A DNA stretch of 6,174 nt from DASQFQ01 sp035633075. GTDB taxonomy: Bacteria > Actinomycetota > Thermoleophilia > Solirubrobacterales > Solirubrobacteraceae. The notes under the pieces are model-generated. The model was given only the letters and a program-made list of their open reading frames with translations, made no database searches and was not told where the DNA came from. The stretch spans positions 1-6,174 of the forward strand of contig DASQFQ010000311.1 of NCBI GenBank assembly GCA_035633075.1, read 5' to 3'. The translations under genes were made by a program, and so were the position numbers. This document shows positions 6,093 through 6,174 of this stretch, piece by piece. The number at the start of each line of letters is the position of its first letter. Within the stretch, counting starts at the first letter, position 1.

Positions 6093-6174
6093 ATGAACAA
6101 CTTCTTCAAATATGCCGGAATCGCCGCCAGCGTCGTGCTGATCGCCATCGGCATCGGCGCGACCGTGATTGGTG
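6093..6174 (+). CDS. N-terminus of an unidentified protein starting with a membrane segment (3' end outside window)
   Basis: Only 27 codons are present. They read as a short polar start (MNNFFKY) followed by a continuous hydrophobic stretch from residue 8 to the window edge, rich in Ile, Val, Ala and Gly, consistent with a signal anchor or membrane helix. The start is well supported by AGGAAGGA. A 76-base gap separates it from the Usp stop, so it may or may not share the upstream transcript. The opening resembles small actinobacterial single-helix proteins, sometimes misnamed LigA-like, but too little is visible to assign a family. Confidence 0.6.
   Translation, partial: MNNFFKYAGIAASVVLIAIGIGATVIG

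Overview
This 6.2 kb window is very GC-rich, with compact genes, GC-saturated third codon positions and several weak or missing ribosome-binding sites. That fits a high-GC actinobacterium, possibly of the Thermoleophilia/Solirubrobacterales type; the lineage is my inference from gene style. I see no tRNA, rRNA, insertion sequence or CRISPR array.

Layout: (1) 1-1249, minus strand: a membrane-anchored, copper nitrite reductase-like two-cupredoxin protein. Its 3' end lies outside the window and its reading frame is broken by two separate one-base losses. (2) 1250-1408: a divergent intergenic region holding a 12-bp element (CCGTAGTTTCCC) and the kinase start region. (3) 1409-3109, plus strand: a DevS/DosT-like histidine kinase with two GAF domains. 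(4) 3106-3744, minus strand: a NarL/DevR-type response regulator, convergent with the kinase; their stop codons overlap in a single CTAG. (5) 3745-3857: a divergent promoter region with a second exact copy of the 12-bp element, an inverted repeat and two -10-like boxes close to the starts. (6) 3858-5060 and 5066-6016, plus strand: a two-gene unit coding an FAD-dependent oxidoreductase of the SQR/NDH-2 superfamily and a tandem universal stress protein. (7) 6093 onward: the first 27 codons of a protein that begins with a membrane segment.

How the genes may work together (inference): a GAF-type sensor kinase and NarL-type regulator beside a copper oxidase/nitrite reductase-like enzyme, a quinone-reductase-like flavoprotein and a tandem Usp resembles the hypoxia/NO/redox dormancy regulons controlled by DevRS (DosRS) in mycobacteria. 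The 12-bp element precedes both the kinase and the flavoprotein-Usp unit in the same orientation, making it the best candidate operator for the regulator. The least ordinary points are this element, the NirK-like protein with an Asn where the catalytic second-sphere His is expected, and the two uncompensated frameshifts in that gene.
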